A stretch of DNA of 64,000 nucleotides from JAADHG01 sp964418645 (GTDB lineage Bacteria > Bacteroidota > Bacteroidia > Flavobacteriales > Flavobacteriaceae): NCBI GenBank assembly GCA_964418645.1, contig CAYQME010000007.1, positions 1 through 64,000 on the forward strand, written 5' to 3'. A program made the translations under genes and the position numbers. Below the pieces are notes generated by a model. That model worked only from the letters and a program-made list of their open reading frames with translations, did no database searches and was not told where the DNA came from. Positions 26,458 to 34,720 of the stretch are shown here, piece by piece. Every line of letters starts with the position of its first letter. Position 1 is the stretch's first letter.

Positions 26458-26934
26458 ATGAAGTACCTAACAATTCTCTTTTTTATATTATGTTTTACCT
26501 CTTGTGATTATTTTGACAAGAAAAAAATTACTTCCCAAGAGATATTACAAGAAGATTTGCAAACCTTCAACTGGAATGAAGTTGATGAGTATCCAACATT
26601 TATTAGTTGCGATTCATCTTCTTCAAAGGCAGAACGAAGAAACTGTTTTGAAACTACATTATCGTCGCATATTACATCTCAATTGGCTCAAGAAAAAATT
26701 GTAGTAACCAAAGATATTAATGATACCATTATTATTAAATTTTTAGTTTCAAACCTAGGAGAACTCAGTGTTTTAGAAGTAAAAAGTAGTGAACAAATAA
26801 AAAAACAGATTCCAGAGATAGATAGCTTTTTAATACAAAGTTTAAAAGGCTTACCAAAAATACTTCCAGCCTTTAAAAGAGGGCAACAGGTAAAAACAGA
26901 ATTTAAACTTCCTATAGTAATTATGGTTGACTAA
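26458..26934 (+). CDS. TonB-C-like lipoprotein of unknown function
   Basis: A 158-residue lipoprotein: signal with lipobox FTSC and Cys16, then a soluble domain. Residues about 75-158 (VTKDINDTIIIKFLVSNLGEL ... PEIDSFLIQSLKGLPKILPAFKRGQQVKTEFKLPIVI) match the end of energy-transducer TonB-like proteins of Bacteroidota, where this C-terminal motif binds receptors. The gene runs convergent to the GT2 gene (4 bp apart). Without a transmembrane anchor or partner ExbBD genes, a true transducer role is uncertain. Confidence 0.7.
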   Translation: MKYLTILFFILCFTSCDYFDKKKITSQEILQEDLQTFNWNEVDEYPTFISCDSSSSKAERRNCFETTLSSHITSQLAQEKIVVTKDINDTIIIKFLVSNLGELSVLEVKSSEQIKKQIPEIDSFLIQSLKGLPKILPAFKRGQQVKTEFKLPIVIMVD

Positions 26935-26938
26935 TTTC

Positions 26939-28108
26939 CTAAGCAGAATTTATAGAAGTATTTTTTGTAGTCTTTATAAAACATCTCTGTTTCCATTTAT
27001 AACCAAAAAACTGAGAATATACCGCAACAAAAACTGAAAAAAAGGGATATACTAAGCTGCTAAACGGAAACATAATTAGGTGTTTGGTTTGTTTAAAAAA
27101 GTATGCGGTTTTATAAATAATAATAAAGTCTATAACGAATTTAGCACTAAATATGGATGCAAAATAGAGCCAGTTAAAAGCTCCAACAGTGCTTAAAATC
27201 AATGAAATTATCATTAATGCATTCATTAATAAAACCATAAGACCAACCATTTTTCCAAACCTATTATTGTATGCTGTTGTTTTAGAAGCCCAACGGATAC
27301 GTTGTTGAATTAATTCTGCTACCGAAGATTGTGGTTTTGTAGTTACAATACTAGCTTTAGATTTTAAATAATGTACTTGTTTTGGGAACGTGCTTATTGC
27401 TTTTTCAAGAAGAAAAATATCATCTCCACTAGCTATTGATGTATTGCCATCAAATCCATTAAGTTTTAAAAAAAAATCTTTTTTATAAGCAAGATTTGCA
27501 CCATTACACAAGAACGGGTTGTTAATACCAAAACCTGCAATGGATGCACCTTGTAAACTTAAAAAATCCAATAATTGAAATTGTTCTAAGAATGAATTTG
27601 AAATAGCATAAGTTACTGGAGCAACAATCATTTTAGAGTCGTTATTCTTAATAAATGCATCAAACGTTTTGAGCCATGTTTTTGGGAATGTACAATCAGC
27701 ATCACTAGTAATTATCCAATCGTGTTTTGCAACATTAATAGCAGTAGTTATGGCGTCTTTTTTTGGAGCGTTAGTTGTTCTCTTATTAGTTAATATTGTT
27801 ATGTCACCTTGAGCGCAGTCGAAAGGTTTTGTGTCGAAAACTTTTCGTATAATTTCAACCGAATCATCATCAGAATCATCATCAACCAAAATTACTTCAA
27901 AGAGGTCTTTGGGATATTCTAATTTGTCAAGAGACTTTAACAATTCTGCTAAATTTTCAGCCTCATTTCTAAAAGGAATAACAATTGAAAATGTTGTCGC
28001 TTGAGTTGATGCCTCTTTTTTAAACTCTTTTATTCTATTAAAACCAAGCACAAAATATCCTATTAAAATTAAATAGATAATGGTAGTAATAAAAAAAATT
28101 ACAGACAT
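26939..28108 (-). CDS. Membrane glycosyltransferase, family 2
   Basis: A 389-residue GT2: one N-terminal helix, a GT-A domain with FSIVIPFRNEAENL, LVDDDSDD and TSDADCTFP (D-x-D nucleotide-sugar motif) and three C-terminal helices. A short dispersed repeat (27802-27829) is encoded in frame, giving the residues KPFDCAQGD between the DDD motif and the rest, an insertion not expected in the family. The gene pairs with the membrane protein upstream (gap 2 bp on the minus strand), so both probably act in lipid-linked sugar or lipid synthesis. The sugar is unknown. Confidence 0.88.
   Translation of the reverse strand: MSVIFFITTIIYLILIGYFVLGFNRIKEFKKEASTQATTFSIVIPFRNEAENLAELLKSLDKLEYPKDLFEVILVDDDSDDDSVEIIRKVFDTKPFDCAQGDITILTNKRTTNAPKKDAITTAINVAKHDWIITSDADCTFPKTWLKTFDAFIKNNDSKMIVAPVTYAISNSFLEQFQLLDFLSLQGASIAGFGINNPFLCNGANLAYKKDFFLKLNGFDGNTSIASGDDIFLLEKAISTFPKQVHYLKSKASIVTTKPQSSVAELIQQRIRWASKTTAYNNRFGKMVGLMVLLMNALMIISLILSTVGAFNWLYFASIFSAKFVIDFIIIYKTAYFFKQTKHLIMFPFSSLVYPFFSVFVAVYSQFFGYKWKQRCFIKTTKNTSINSA
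27802..27829. repeat. Dispersed palindromic repeat inside the GT2 coding region
   Basis: A copy of the ACCTT-x(11)-AAAGGT hairpin element (TGTCACCTTGAGCGCAGTC then GAAAGGT). It is translated in frame as part of the GT2. Related copies lie at 26316 and 30720. Confidence 0.7.
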
Positions 28109-28110
28109 AA

Positions 28111-29097
28111 TTATTCCAAGTTTGAAATTGGGTTAATCACTTTAGAATAACTAAAATTAAGAACATAAAGACTTCCAAACACACTTGGTAACACAAAATT
28201 AAGCAACCACATAAGCATTGTTATGCTTAAAATATTGAGTTCATGAATGCCAACAAAACTAAATAAATAGATGGCAACACCTCCTTTTATAACCACATCT
28301 AACACAAAAACTGTTGGAATTATTGAAACTAAAAAATACATAGTTGTAATTATTTTCATAGCCTCAAAGTAATGTAAATCAGTTCCAAAAAGGAGGAGTA
28401 AATAGTAAAACTGAAAGGAAAAAATTAAATATCTTAATATGGAAAATATAATATTCCTTATATGAATTGAAGCCGAAATACTTTTAATAAAGTCTCTAAT
28501 GCGATACAAGGGAACTCCTTTAAGATTGAGTTTATTATACGATACTCCAAGAATAATCAGAGAAAAAATTAAAACTATAAAAACCACATAATTCAAAAAC
28601 CGATAATACGATATGTTAACATTATAAGTATGTACAAAAAATATAAATCCAATACATCCAAACAAAAGTGTTGCAAACATTTGGGCTGTATTTGAAATTA
28701 AATTTAAAAATAAAATGCGTTTCCGCATTGAAGATTCAAAATACATAGTTTTGGCACCATAATCTCCTATTCTATTCGGTGTAAAAAGTGATGCTGTATG
28801 CGATGCTAAACTTTGTTTTAAGGCTTCAAAGAAAGAAATATTTTGCACAAATCCCACCAAATTCTTCCATTTTAGAATTTCGAGAAACCAATTAAAAATG
28901 GTTAAAAACAATAAAAAAATGACAGTTTTCGTTGAAAAAATAGCGTTTTTGGTCAAAAAAGCAATAAAAACATCTAAATCTATTTTTTGGTTATTAGTTA
29001 ATTTGTCATAAATAAAGTATGCAGCACTAACTATAATGCTTAACTTAATAAGTACAAAAAAGAATTGTTTAGTTTTGTGAGATAAGCCAGATATCAT
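28111..29097 (-). CDS. Lysylphosphatidylglycerol-synthase-TM-like membrane protein
   Basis: A 328-residue protein with about eight membrane helices in the UPF0104/LPG-synthase transmembrane family. It has the marks of that family: EILKWKNLVGF and SHTASLFTPNRIGDYGAKT in the first half, and IPTVFVLDVVIKGGVAIYL in the second. Members act as flippase-like or glycolipid-handling proteins; the activity is not proven. I start it at the ATG at 29097; a TTG three codons upstream is also possible. Its neighbour and probable partner is the GT2 gene just downstream. Confidence 0.82.
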   Translation of the reverse strand: MISGLSHKTKQFFFVLIKLSIIVSAAYFIYDKLTNNQKIDLDVFIAFLTKNAIFSTKTVIFLLFLTIFNWFLEILKWKNLVGFVQNISFFEALKQSLASHTASLFTPNRIGDYGAKTMYFESSMRKRILFLNLISNTAQMFATLLFGCIGFIFFVHTYNVNISYYRFLNYVVFIVLIFSLIILGVSYNKLNLKGVPLYRIRDFIKSISASIHIRNIIFSILRYLIFSFQFYYLLLLFGTDLHYFEAMKIITTMYFLVSIIPTVFVLDVVIKGGVAIYLFSFVGIHELNILSITMLMWLLNFVLPSVFGSLYVLNFSYSKVINPISNLE

Positions 29098-29163
29098 TTG
29101 TTGCAATTGTATTTTTCAGAGCATTACAAATTAATACTATTATTATAAACGGCCTTAATTTTT

Positions 29164-29790
29164 ATGGAATTTAGAATTGTTTTTTTTCTATGCTTCACAA
29201 TTTTAGTATCTTCCTTTGCAACTGCTCAAGAAGAGACAGATAAATGGAAGTTACAATTAGCTTTAGGGGTTAATAATCCTATTGATGATGGTGAAAATGA
29301 TGGTTATTATACAAAGTATTTAAATTTTCCGTCTGTTAATTTGGGGATTCAATACATGTTTACAAGACAGTTTGGAGCAAAACTCGACTATGGATTTAAT
29401 AGGTCTTCAAACGATACAGGATCAAAAGAATTTAAATTAAATTTTTCAAGAGTTAATTTTCAGTTAATGTATGATGTGACCAACGATTTACGATTTTTAC
29501 CAGAATCTATTACAATTGTAGCGCATATTGGACCAGGAATGAGTTTTACACAACCTTTGGGCAATGATAGTGAAAACACATATACGTATCTTAACCTTTT
29601 GGCAGGATTGGAGATTCATTACAAAGTGTCAAGAACATTTTCAGTATTTACAGATGTATCTTATGCATATAGCTTAGCCAGTAAAGATAAATATAACGCC
29701 AATATTGATGGATTTTCATTTAATGGAGATTTAATTTACGCATCTATAGGAATTTCAGTATCATTGAGTGGTTGTTATTATTGTAATTAA
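29164..29790 (+). CDS. Outer membrane beta-barrel protein, OmpA/PorT-like
   Basis: A 208-residue protein with a signal peptide (about 1-22, ending FATAQ) and an eight-strand barrel-like pattern (WKLQLALGVNNP ... FPSVNLGIQYMFTRQFGAKLDYGF ... TYTYLNLLAGLEIHYKVSRTFSVF). It belongs to the porin or OmpA-type group of small barrels in flavobacteria, without the peptidoglycan-binding domain. It ends with a Cys-rich tail (GCYYCN), unusual for a barrel. Its stop overlaps the ruvC start by one base (TAATG), so the two are translationally coupled, which is an odd pairing. Confidence 0.78.
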   Translation: MEFRIVFFLCFTILVSSFATAQEETDKWKLQLALGVNNPIDDGENDGYYTKYLNFPSVNLGIQYMFTRQFGAKLDYGFNRSSNDTGSKEFKLNFSRVNFQLMYDVTNDLRFLPESITIVAHIGPGMSFTQPLGNDSENTYTYLNLLAGLEIHYKVSRTFSVFTDVSYAYSLASKDKYNANIDGFSFNGDLIYASIGISVSLSGCYYCN

Positions 29791-30344
29791 TGAGTAAAGA
29801 AAAAATAATATTAGGTATTGATCCAGGAACAACAATTATGGGATTTGGACTTATAAAAGTAGTCAATAAAAAGATGGAGTTTTTACAACTTAATGAGCTT
29901 AATTTAAAAAAGTATGACGACCACTATTTAAAGTTAAAATTGATTTTTGAACGTACTATAGAGCTTATTGACACACATCATCCAGATGAGATAGCTATTG
30001 AAGCACCTTTTTTTGGTAAAAATGTGCAAAGTATGCTTAAGTTAGGTCGTGCTCAAGGTGTAGCAATGGCTGCAGGTTTATCGAGAGAAGTGCCTATTAC
30101 TGAGTATCTTCCTAAGAAAATTAAAATGGCAATTACAGGGAATGGAAATGCAAGTAAAGAACAAGTTGCTAAAATGTTGCAGAGTATTTTAGGGCTTAAA
30201 ACCTTACCAAAAAACCTCGATGCGACGGATGGTTTGGCTGCAGCAGTATGCCATTTTTATAACTCAGGAAAAGTAACCATAGGAAAAAGTTATTCTGGCT
30301 GGGAAAGTTTTGTAAAGCAAAATGATGGCAGAGTTAAAAAGTAA
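29790..30344 (+). CDS. ruvC: Crossover junction endodeoxyribonuclease RuvC
   Basis: A 184-residue RuvC resolvase, cleaving Holliday junctions with RuvAB. The RNase-H-like catalytic acidic residues are visible: D11 in LGIDPGTT, E71 in IAIEAPFFG, D144 and D147 near DATDGLAA. The SMLKLGRAQGV helix is a family signature. The stop is followed after a few bases by a short palindrome (30348-30367). Length and motifs are normal. It overlaps the upstream barrel gene by one base. Confidence 0.96.
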   Translation: MSKEKIILGIDPGTTIMGFGLIKVVNKKMEFLQLNELNLKKYDDHYLKLKLIFERTIELIDTHHPDEIAIEAPFFGKNVQSMLKLGRAQGVAMAAGLSREVPITEYLPKKIKMAITGNGNASKEQVAKMLQSILGLKTLPKNLDATDGLAAAVCHFYNSGKVTIGKSYSGWESFVKQNDGRVKK

Positions 30345-30347
30345 CAA

Positions 30348-30367
30348 ATTCCTGCTTTAGCAGGAAT
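30348..30367. repeat. Palindromic repeat after ruvC
   Basis: ATTCCTGCTTTAGCAGGAAT is a near-perfect 20-bp palindrome located between ruvC and hemW. It resembles the repeats at 26391, 42975 and 47427. It may also act as a weak hairpin. Confidence 0.55.
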
Positions 30368-30409
30368 CTCATTTTTAGACCTATTTAAAAATTGTAAATC
30401 ATCAACACA

Positions 30410-31627
30410 TTGGCTGGAATCTACATTCATATCCCTTTTTGCAAACAAGCCTGTTATTACTGCGATTTTCACTTTTCAACATCCTTAAAAAAGAAAGATG
30501 TACTTATACTTGCGTTAATTAAAGAGATTGAATTACGTAAAAACGAATTAGAATCACAATCTATTGAAACCATTTATTTTGGAGGCGGAACACCAAGTTT
30601 ATTGACGAATGATGAATTACAATTGTTGATAGACGCTATTTATACCAATTTTAATGTTATTGATAAACCTGAAATTACACTTGAAGCCAATCCCGATGAC
30701 TTAATTTCTGCTTCTTTTCTGTCACCTCGAGCGCAGTCGAGAGGTCTTTTTGAAGAGTATTTAAATATTGGAATTAATCGTTTAAGCATTGGCATTCAAT
30801 CTTTCTTTGAAGACGATTTAAAAAGCATGAATCGTGCACATAATGCTAAAGAAGCAAAACAATGTTTAGAAGAAGCTACAAAGCATTTTGATAATATTAC
30901 AATTGACTTAATTTATGGCATTCCAAATATGGGCTTGCAAAAATGGAATGACAATTTGCAAACAGCGTTTAGCTTTGGTGTTAATCATATTTCTAGTTAT
31001 GCATTAACCGTTGAGCCTAAAACTGCATTAGCTAGTTTTATTAAAAAAAGAACATATCCACCAATGGATGAAGTTTTAGCTTTAGCACATTTTAATCACT
31101 TAGTAGACGAAACAGCAAAGCAAGGATTTATAATGTATGAGATTTCAAATTTTGGAAAACCCAATTATTTTTCGAAACACAATACGGCATATTGGCAAGG
31201 AAAACCCTATTTAGGCATTGGCCCTTCGGCACACTCCTTTAGTGGAAAAGAACGAAGTTGGAATGTTTCAAATAACACAAAATACATTAAGAGTATTCAA
31301 GATAATAAGTTGCCACTTGAAGTGGAGATCCTTTCAAAAAAAGATAAGTTCAATGAATATATAATGACTGGTTTACGCACCATGTGGGGAATTTCATTAA
31401 ATAAAATTCTAATAGATTTTGGAACAGAATACAAGAACCAGTTACTAGTTTCTTCAGAGAAATATATTAATCAAGATTTACTTGTCATTGCGAACAGAGT
31501 GAAGCAATCTGTCATTATGGATGAGATTACTTCGTCGTTAACTCCTCGTAATGATGAAATTATAAAAACCACAGCAAAAGGAAAATTTCTAATAGATGGT
31601 ATTGCTTCAGATTTATTTATGATTTAA
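30410..31627 (+). CDS. hemW: Heme chaperone HemW with two in-frame repeat insertions
   Basis: A 405-residue radical-SAM protein of the HemN/HemW family. The iron-sulfur motif C11-x(3)-C15-x(2)-C18 is present, followed by IYFGGGTPSLL, LEANPDD and GINRLSIGIQSF, all normal for HemW. It inserts heme into proteins; it is not thought to be a coproporphyrinogen oxidase. Two stretches are unusual: FLSPRAQSRGL (about residues 104-114) and a region around 359-385 containing LVIANRVKQSV and SSLTPRNDEI, each encoded by a dispersed palindromic repeat (30720-30746 and 31484-31557). The start is TTG; no ATG gives the full radical-SAM start. The frame stays intact, so the protein is probably functional. Confidence 0.92.
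   Translation: MAGIYIHIPFCKQACYYCDFHFSTSLKKKDVLILALIKEIELRKNELESQSIETIYFGGGTPSLLTNDELQLLIDAIYTNFNVIDKPEITLEANPDDLISASFLSPRAQSRGLFEEYLNIGINRLSIGIQSFFEDDLKSMNRAHNAKEAKQCLEEATKHFDNITIDLIYGIPNMGLQKWNDNLQTAFSFGVNHISSYALTVEPKTALASFIKKRTYPPMDEVLALAHFNHLVDETAKQGFIMYEISNFGKPNYFSKHNTAYWQGKPYLGIGPSAHSFSGKERSWNVSNNTKYIKSIQDNKLPLEVEILSKKDKFNEYIMTGLRTMWGISLNKILIDFGTEYKNQLLVSSEKYINQDLLVIANRVKQSVIMDEITSSLTPRNDEIIKTTAKGKFLIDGIASDLFMI
30720..30746. repeat. Dispersed palindromic repeat inside hemW (first)
   Basis: A hairpin element TGTCACCTCGAGCGCAGTC then GAGAGGT, in frame as FLSPRAQSRGL. The ACCTC and GAGGT arms pair. It matches the elements at 26316 and 27802 at most positions. Confidence 0.7.
31484..31557. 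repeat. Dispersed palindromic repeat inside hemW (second)
   Basis: A longer element of about 74 bp beginning GTCATTGCGAACAGAGTG and ending ACTCCTCGTAATGATGAA. The two halves form an imperfect inverted repeat. It is translated in frame within the HemW C-terminal region. It belongs to the GTCATTGCGA-type repeat widespread in flavobacteria. Confidence 0.7.
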
Positions 31628-31639
31628 CTATATTTGAAT

Positions 31640-32389
31640 ATGATTACATCCATCCAATACAATTCCAAAAAACTCACCATAGATTTATCAAAACCATTAG
31701 ATATTTCAATGCCTTTACGAGCATCAAAAGAAAATGTTAATGCATGGTATATTGGAAGGCCAAAAATAAAGCCAGTTAAATCAGGCAACTGGATTGGGAA
31801 GGTAAAAAAAGGGGGCTCAACAAATTTTAATAATATAAAATTTAATCCACATGCACATGGAACTCATACAGAATGTGTAGGTCATATTACCAGAGAGTTT
31901 TATTCTATAAATCAAAATTTAAAGCAGTTTTTCTTTTTAGCAGAAGTCATTACTCTAGCTCCCGAAAAAAATGAAGATGATTTTGTTATTTCAAAAAAAC
32001 AGATCCAGTATGTGCTTGGGAACAAGAAGAGAGATGCACTTGTTATAAGAACCATACCTAATACAAAAGAAAAATTATCAAGACAATATTCTAACACCAA
32101 TCCTCCATATTTACTGGAAGAAGCTGCAATTTATTTACGTGATAAAGGCGTTAAGCATTTGTTGATAGACTTGCCAAGTGTGGACAAAGAAAAAGATGAG
32201 GGAACACTATTAGCGCATAAAGCATTTTGGAATACGAATGCTAAAATTAGATTTGATGCTACTATTACTGAGTTTATATTTGTACCAAACTCAGTTAAGG
32301 ATGGAACTTATTTTTTAAATATTCAAATTGCCCCTTTTGAAAATGATGCATCACCAAGTAAACCGATTTTATATAAATTAATAGATTAG
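31640..32389 (+). CDS. Cyclase/kynurenine-formamidase-like metal hydrolase
   Basis: A 249-residue protein of the cyclase (KynB-like) family. The metal-binding region is H-A-H-G-T-H-T-E (residues around 72-79), the family's H-x-G-T-H pattern with Glu in place of Asp; a second histidine (VGHI) follows. Members hydrolyse formylkynurenine or related amides and some act on other substrates. The start at 31640 is preferred; a TTG two codons upstream is possible. It sits between hemW and a small MmcQ/YjbR gene. The exact substrate is unknown. Confidence 0.83.
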   Translation: MITSIQYNSKKLTIDLSKPLDISMPLRASKENVNAWYIGRPKIKPVKSGNWIGKVKKGGSTNFNNIKFNPHAHGTHTECVGHITREFYSINQNLKQFFFLAEVITLAPEKNEDDFVISKKQIQYVLGNKKRDALVIRTIPNTKEKLSRQYSNTNPPYLLEEAAIYLRDKGVKHLLIDLPSVDKEKDEGTLLAHKAFWNTNAKIRFDATITEFIFVPNSVKDGTYFLNIQIAPFENDASPSKPILYKLID

Positions 32390-32391
32390 TT

Positions 32392-32760
32392 GTGAATATA
32401 GACCAAATAAGAGATTATTGCCTTAATAAAAAAGCAGCTACAGAAGGATTTCCATTTGATGCAAATACTTTAGTTTTTAAAGTTTCAGAAAAAATGTTTG
32501 CACTGGCTCCACTTGAATATTGGGAAAGAGGTGAAGCATCCATCACTTTAAAATGTAATCCTGAATATACGATTGATTTAAGAGAGAGGTATGAAAGTAT
32601 TTATGCTGGACCTTATTTAAATAACAAGCATTGGAACACGATTTCAATTTATAAAGGAGAATTACCACCAAAATTTATTTTTGAGCTCATTGACCATTCT
32701 TACGACATGGTTGTAAAAGGAATGACAAAGAAGCAACGTCAAGAACTTAATAATTTGTAG
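32392..32760 (+). CDS. MmcQ/YjbR-family protein
   Basis: A 122-residue protein with the MmcQ/YjbR fold signature (RDYCLNKKAATEGFPFD ... LKCNPEYTIDLRERYESIYAGPYLNNKHWNTI ... LIDHSYDMVVKGMTKKQR). It is a small soluble protein of unknown role; a DNA-binding role is suggested by structure but not proven. GTG start, 2 bp after the cyclase stop. Members are usually single-domain at this length. Confidence 0.9.
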   Translation: MNIDQIRDYCLNKKAATEGFPFDANTLVFKVSEKMFALAPLEYWERGEASITLKCNPEYTIDLRERYESIYAGPYLNNKHWNTISIYKGELPPKFIFELIDHSYDMVVKGMTKKQRQELNNL

Positions 32761-32809
32761 AACCTATTTTATAACTGTATTATTGCAAAACTTATAATGA
32801 GATATAAAT

Positions 32810-33388
32810 ATGAGTTTAGAAAGAGATTTAAAAAAGAGAAGTGATTCAAAATGCGAATTATGTACAAGTGAAGAGAATCTTCAGGTATATATTATTCCTC
32901 CAACAAAAACAGAAAGTTTAGAAAAAGCGATTATGGCTTGTAGCACTTGTGTTTCACAAATTGAAAATTCAGATACAACTGATGTAAATCATTGGCGTTG
33001 TTTAAACGATAGTATGTGGAGTGAGCATCAAGCTGTACAAGTTATAGCATGGCGAATGTTAAGTCGTTTGCGTAATGAAGGTTGGCCACAAGATTTGTTA
33101 GATATGATGTATCTTGATGATGATGCTTTGGAATTTGCAAAAGCAACTGGAGAGGGAGAAGAGGATGAAAACAAAATAGTACATAGAGATGTGAATGGGG
33201 TTGTATTACAAGCAGGAGATTCTGTAGTACTCATTAAAGATCTTAAAGTAAAAGGCTCTAGTATGGTTGCAAAGCAAGGAACTGCAGTTAGAAATATTCG
33301 GTTGGATCGTGAAAATGCCGAATATATTGAAGGAAAAGTAGGTCCTACACAAATAGTTATAATTACCAAGTATGTAAAAAAAACATAA
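32810..33388 (+). CDS. PhnA/YjdM-like zinc-ribbon protein
   Basis: A 192-residue protein. The N-terminus has C-E-L-C and, further on, C-S-T-C, a zinc ribbon like that of PhnA; the C-terminal part (GDSVVLIKDLKVKGSS ... GTAVRNIRLDREN ... IEGKVGPTQIVIITKYVKK) is the PhnA domain. Despite the name, most family members are not involved in phosphonate use. The longer N-terminal half is common in Bacteroidota. The gene is followed by a hairpin at 33408. Confidence 0.88.
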   Translation: MSLERDLKKRSDSKCELCTSEENLQVYIIPPTKTESLEKAIMACSTCVSQIENSDTTDVNHWRCLNDSMWSEHQAVQVIAWRMLSRLRNEGWPQDLLDMMYLDDDALEFAKATGEGEEDENKIVHRDVNGVVLQAGDSVVLIKDLKVKGSSMVAKQGTAVRNIRLDRENAEYIEGKVGPTQIVIITKYVKKT

Positions 33389-33407
33389 ATAGTTTTAAAT
33401 TTATATC

Positions 33408-33444
33408 AAAAGGCTTATAACATATTTGGTTTGTAAGCCTTTTT
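33408..33444 (+). terminator. Intrinsic terminator after the PhnA-like gene
   Basis: AAGGCTTA (33410-33417) and TAAGCCTT (33434-33441) form an 8-bp stem, followed by TTTTTC. It separates the housekeeping genes from the sugar-modification operon. Confidence 0.6.
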
Positions 33445-33621
33445 CATTAAATAATGTTCTAAAAAAAGTAGGTGTTGCCTCGCATTTTTTTTGGTTTATT
33501 ACACACATAAAAATAAGAGAGAAACTATATTATGAATCACTTTATCAATAAACATGATAATTATCATAATTTTTGGAAGTCTTAATTTGGTATATTTAAA
33601 ATCTATTAAGTGTATAAGTAT

Positions 33622-34239
33622 ATGGGAATAAATTCTAATAAAATTAACCCTTTCGAAACAGGTTACTATACCGAGAATGAATTACAAAAAATTGGGTTTA
33701 AAGCTATTGGTAAAAATGTAAAAATAGCTAAGAATTGTACCATTTCTGGACTTTCAAATATTTCTATTGGTAATAATGTAATTATAGATGCTTTTTGTTC
33801 AATAATTGCAACAGAAAAGGAGCATTTAATAATAGGTTCTTTTATACATATTGGTGCATTTTGTCATTTGCTCGCAAATGCTGGAATTGAACTAAAAGAT
33901 TTTTGCGGATTATCTCAAGGCGTGAAAGTTTATAGTAAAACAGGTGATTATTCAGGTAATTCTCTAACAAACCCTACAATACCTTGTAAATATAAATCTA
34001 TAAAAAGGGGGAAAGTTATAATTGGCGAACATGTAATTATAGGGTCAGGAAGTGTTATTCTACCTAACGTTTCTATAGGTGAAGGCACATCAGTTGGCGC
34101 ACTTTCTTTAGTTGCTTCAAATTTGGATTCTTGGACTATTTATTATGGAAATCCATTAAAAAAACTCACTAAAAGGGCAAAAAATTTATTAATAAAAAAA
34201 GAGGAGTTTTTAAAAGAATTAAACCAAAAAAATAAATAA
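33622..34239 (+). CDS. Left-handed beta-helix acyltransferase
   Basis: A 205-residue hexapeptide-repeat transferase, like WbbJ/NodL. Several turns (ITKIAKNCTISG, ISIGNNVIIDAF, GSFIHIGAFCHL, EHVIIGSGSVILPNVSIGEG) are visible. It probably acetylates or otherwise acylates a sugar in the polymer or lipid intermediate. I use the ATG at 33622; a GTG at 33610 is possible. The gene is 208 bp before the acyl carrier protein gene on the same strand, so it may or may not share its promoter. Confidence 0.82.
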   Translation: MGINSNKINPFETGYYTENELQKIGFKAIGKNVKIAKNCTISGLSNISIGNNVIIDAFCSIIATEKEHLIIGSFIHIGAFCHLLANAGIELKDFCGLSQGVKVYSKTGDYSGNSLTNPTIPCKYKSIKRGKVIIGEHVIIGSGSVILPNVSIGEGTSVGALSLVASNLDSWTIYYGNPLKKLTKRAKNLLIKKEEFLKELNQKNK

Positions 34240-34447
34240 AAGCTTAAAATAAAGCAATAAACAAAGAGCTTCTTTTAACACCATTTAACCGATTCTTTAA
34301 TACTTTACGACGAATTTTAGATTATTTTTTATCTTAAATCATATAATAAGACTAAATTGTCTTTTAATAAGCGAAAAAGAAAGAATGTAAATTATTAAAG
34401 AGTTCAAATTAATGCCCTAAAATTCATAAAAATAGATATGATAAACC

Positions 34448-34699
34448 ATGTTAAAAGAAACCGAAATTAAGAGTAAAATACGGGGCTATATTATTAAAGC
34501 CACATTTGATGATATAAAAAAAATAACAGATAAAACTCTAATTTTTGAAGAAGGAGTTTTAGATTCAATGGGTTTACTTTTTTTAATTGAATTTTTAAAA
34601 GAAGAATTTAATGTAACCACGAATGATGATGAATTGGTAGTTAAAAATTTTGAGTCAATAAATAATATTTTCGGGTTTATAAAGAGTAAACTGAAATAA
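34448..34699 (+). CDS. Acyl carrier protein
   Basis: An 83-residue acyl carrier protein-like domain. The phosphopantetheine attachment serine is S40 in VLDSMG, with the following helix LLFLIEFLKEEFNV. It probably carries an acyl or aminoacyl group activated by the AMP-dependent ligase four genes down. Spacing to the asparagine-synthase gene is 21 bp. A dedicated carrier protein in a sugar locus is a mark of amide or acyl modification systems. Confidence 0.85.
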   Translation: MLKETEIKSKIRGYIIKATFDDIKKITDKTLIFEEGVLDSMGLLFLIEFLKEEFNVTTNDDELVVKNFESINNIFGFIKSKLK

Positions 34700-34720
34700 C
34701 ATAACCCTTTTTTATTTATT

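Noticed and set aside
33028..33369. Minus-strand open frame opposite the PhnA-like gene
   Set aside because: Serine-rich shadow frame with no domain; the plus-strand gene has clear motifs.
34348..34363. Small hairpin AAGAC-GTCTT before the acyl carrier gene
   Set aside because: Only a 5-bp stem; too weak to call a terminator with confidence.
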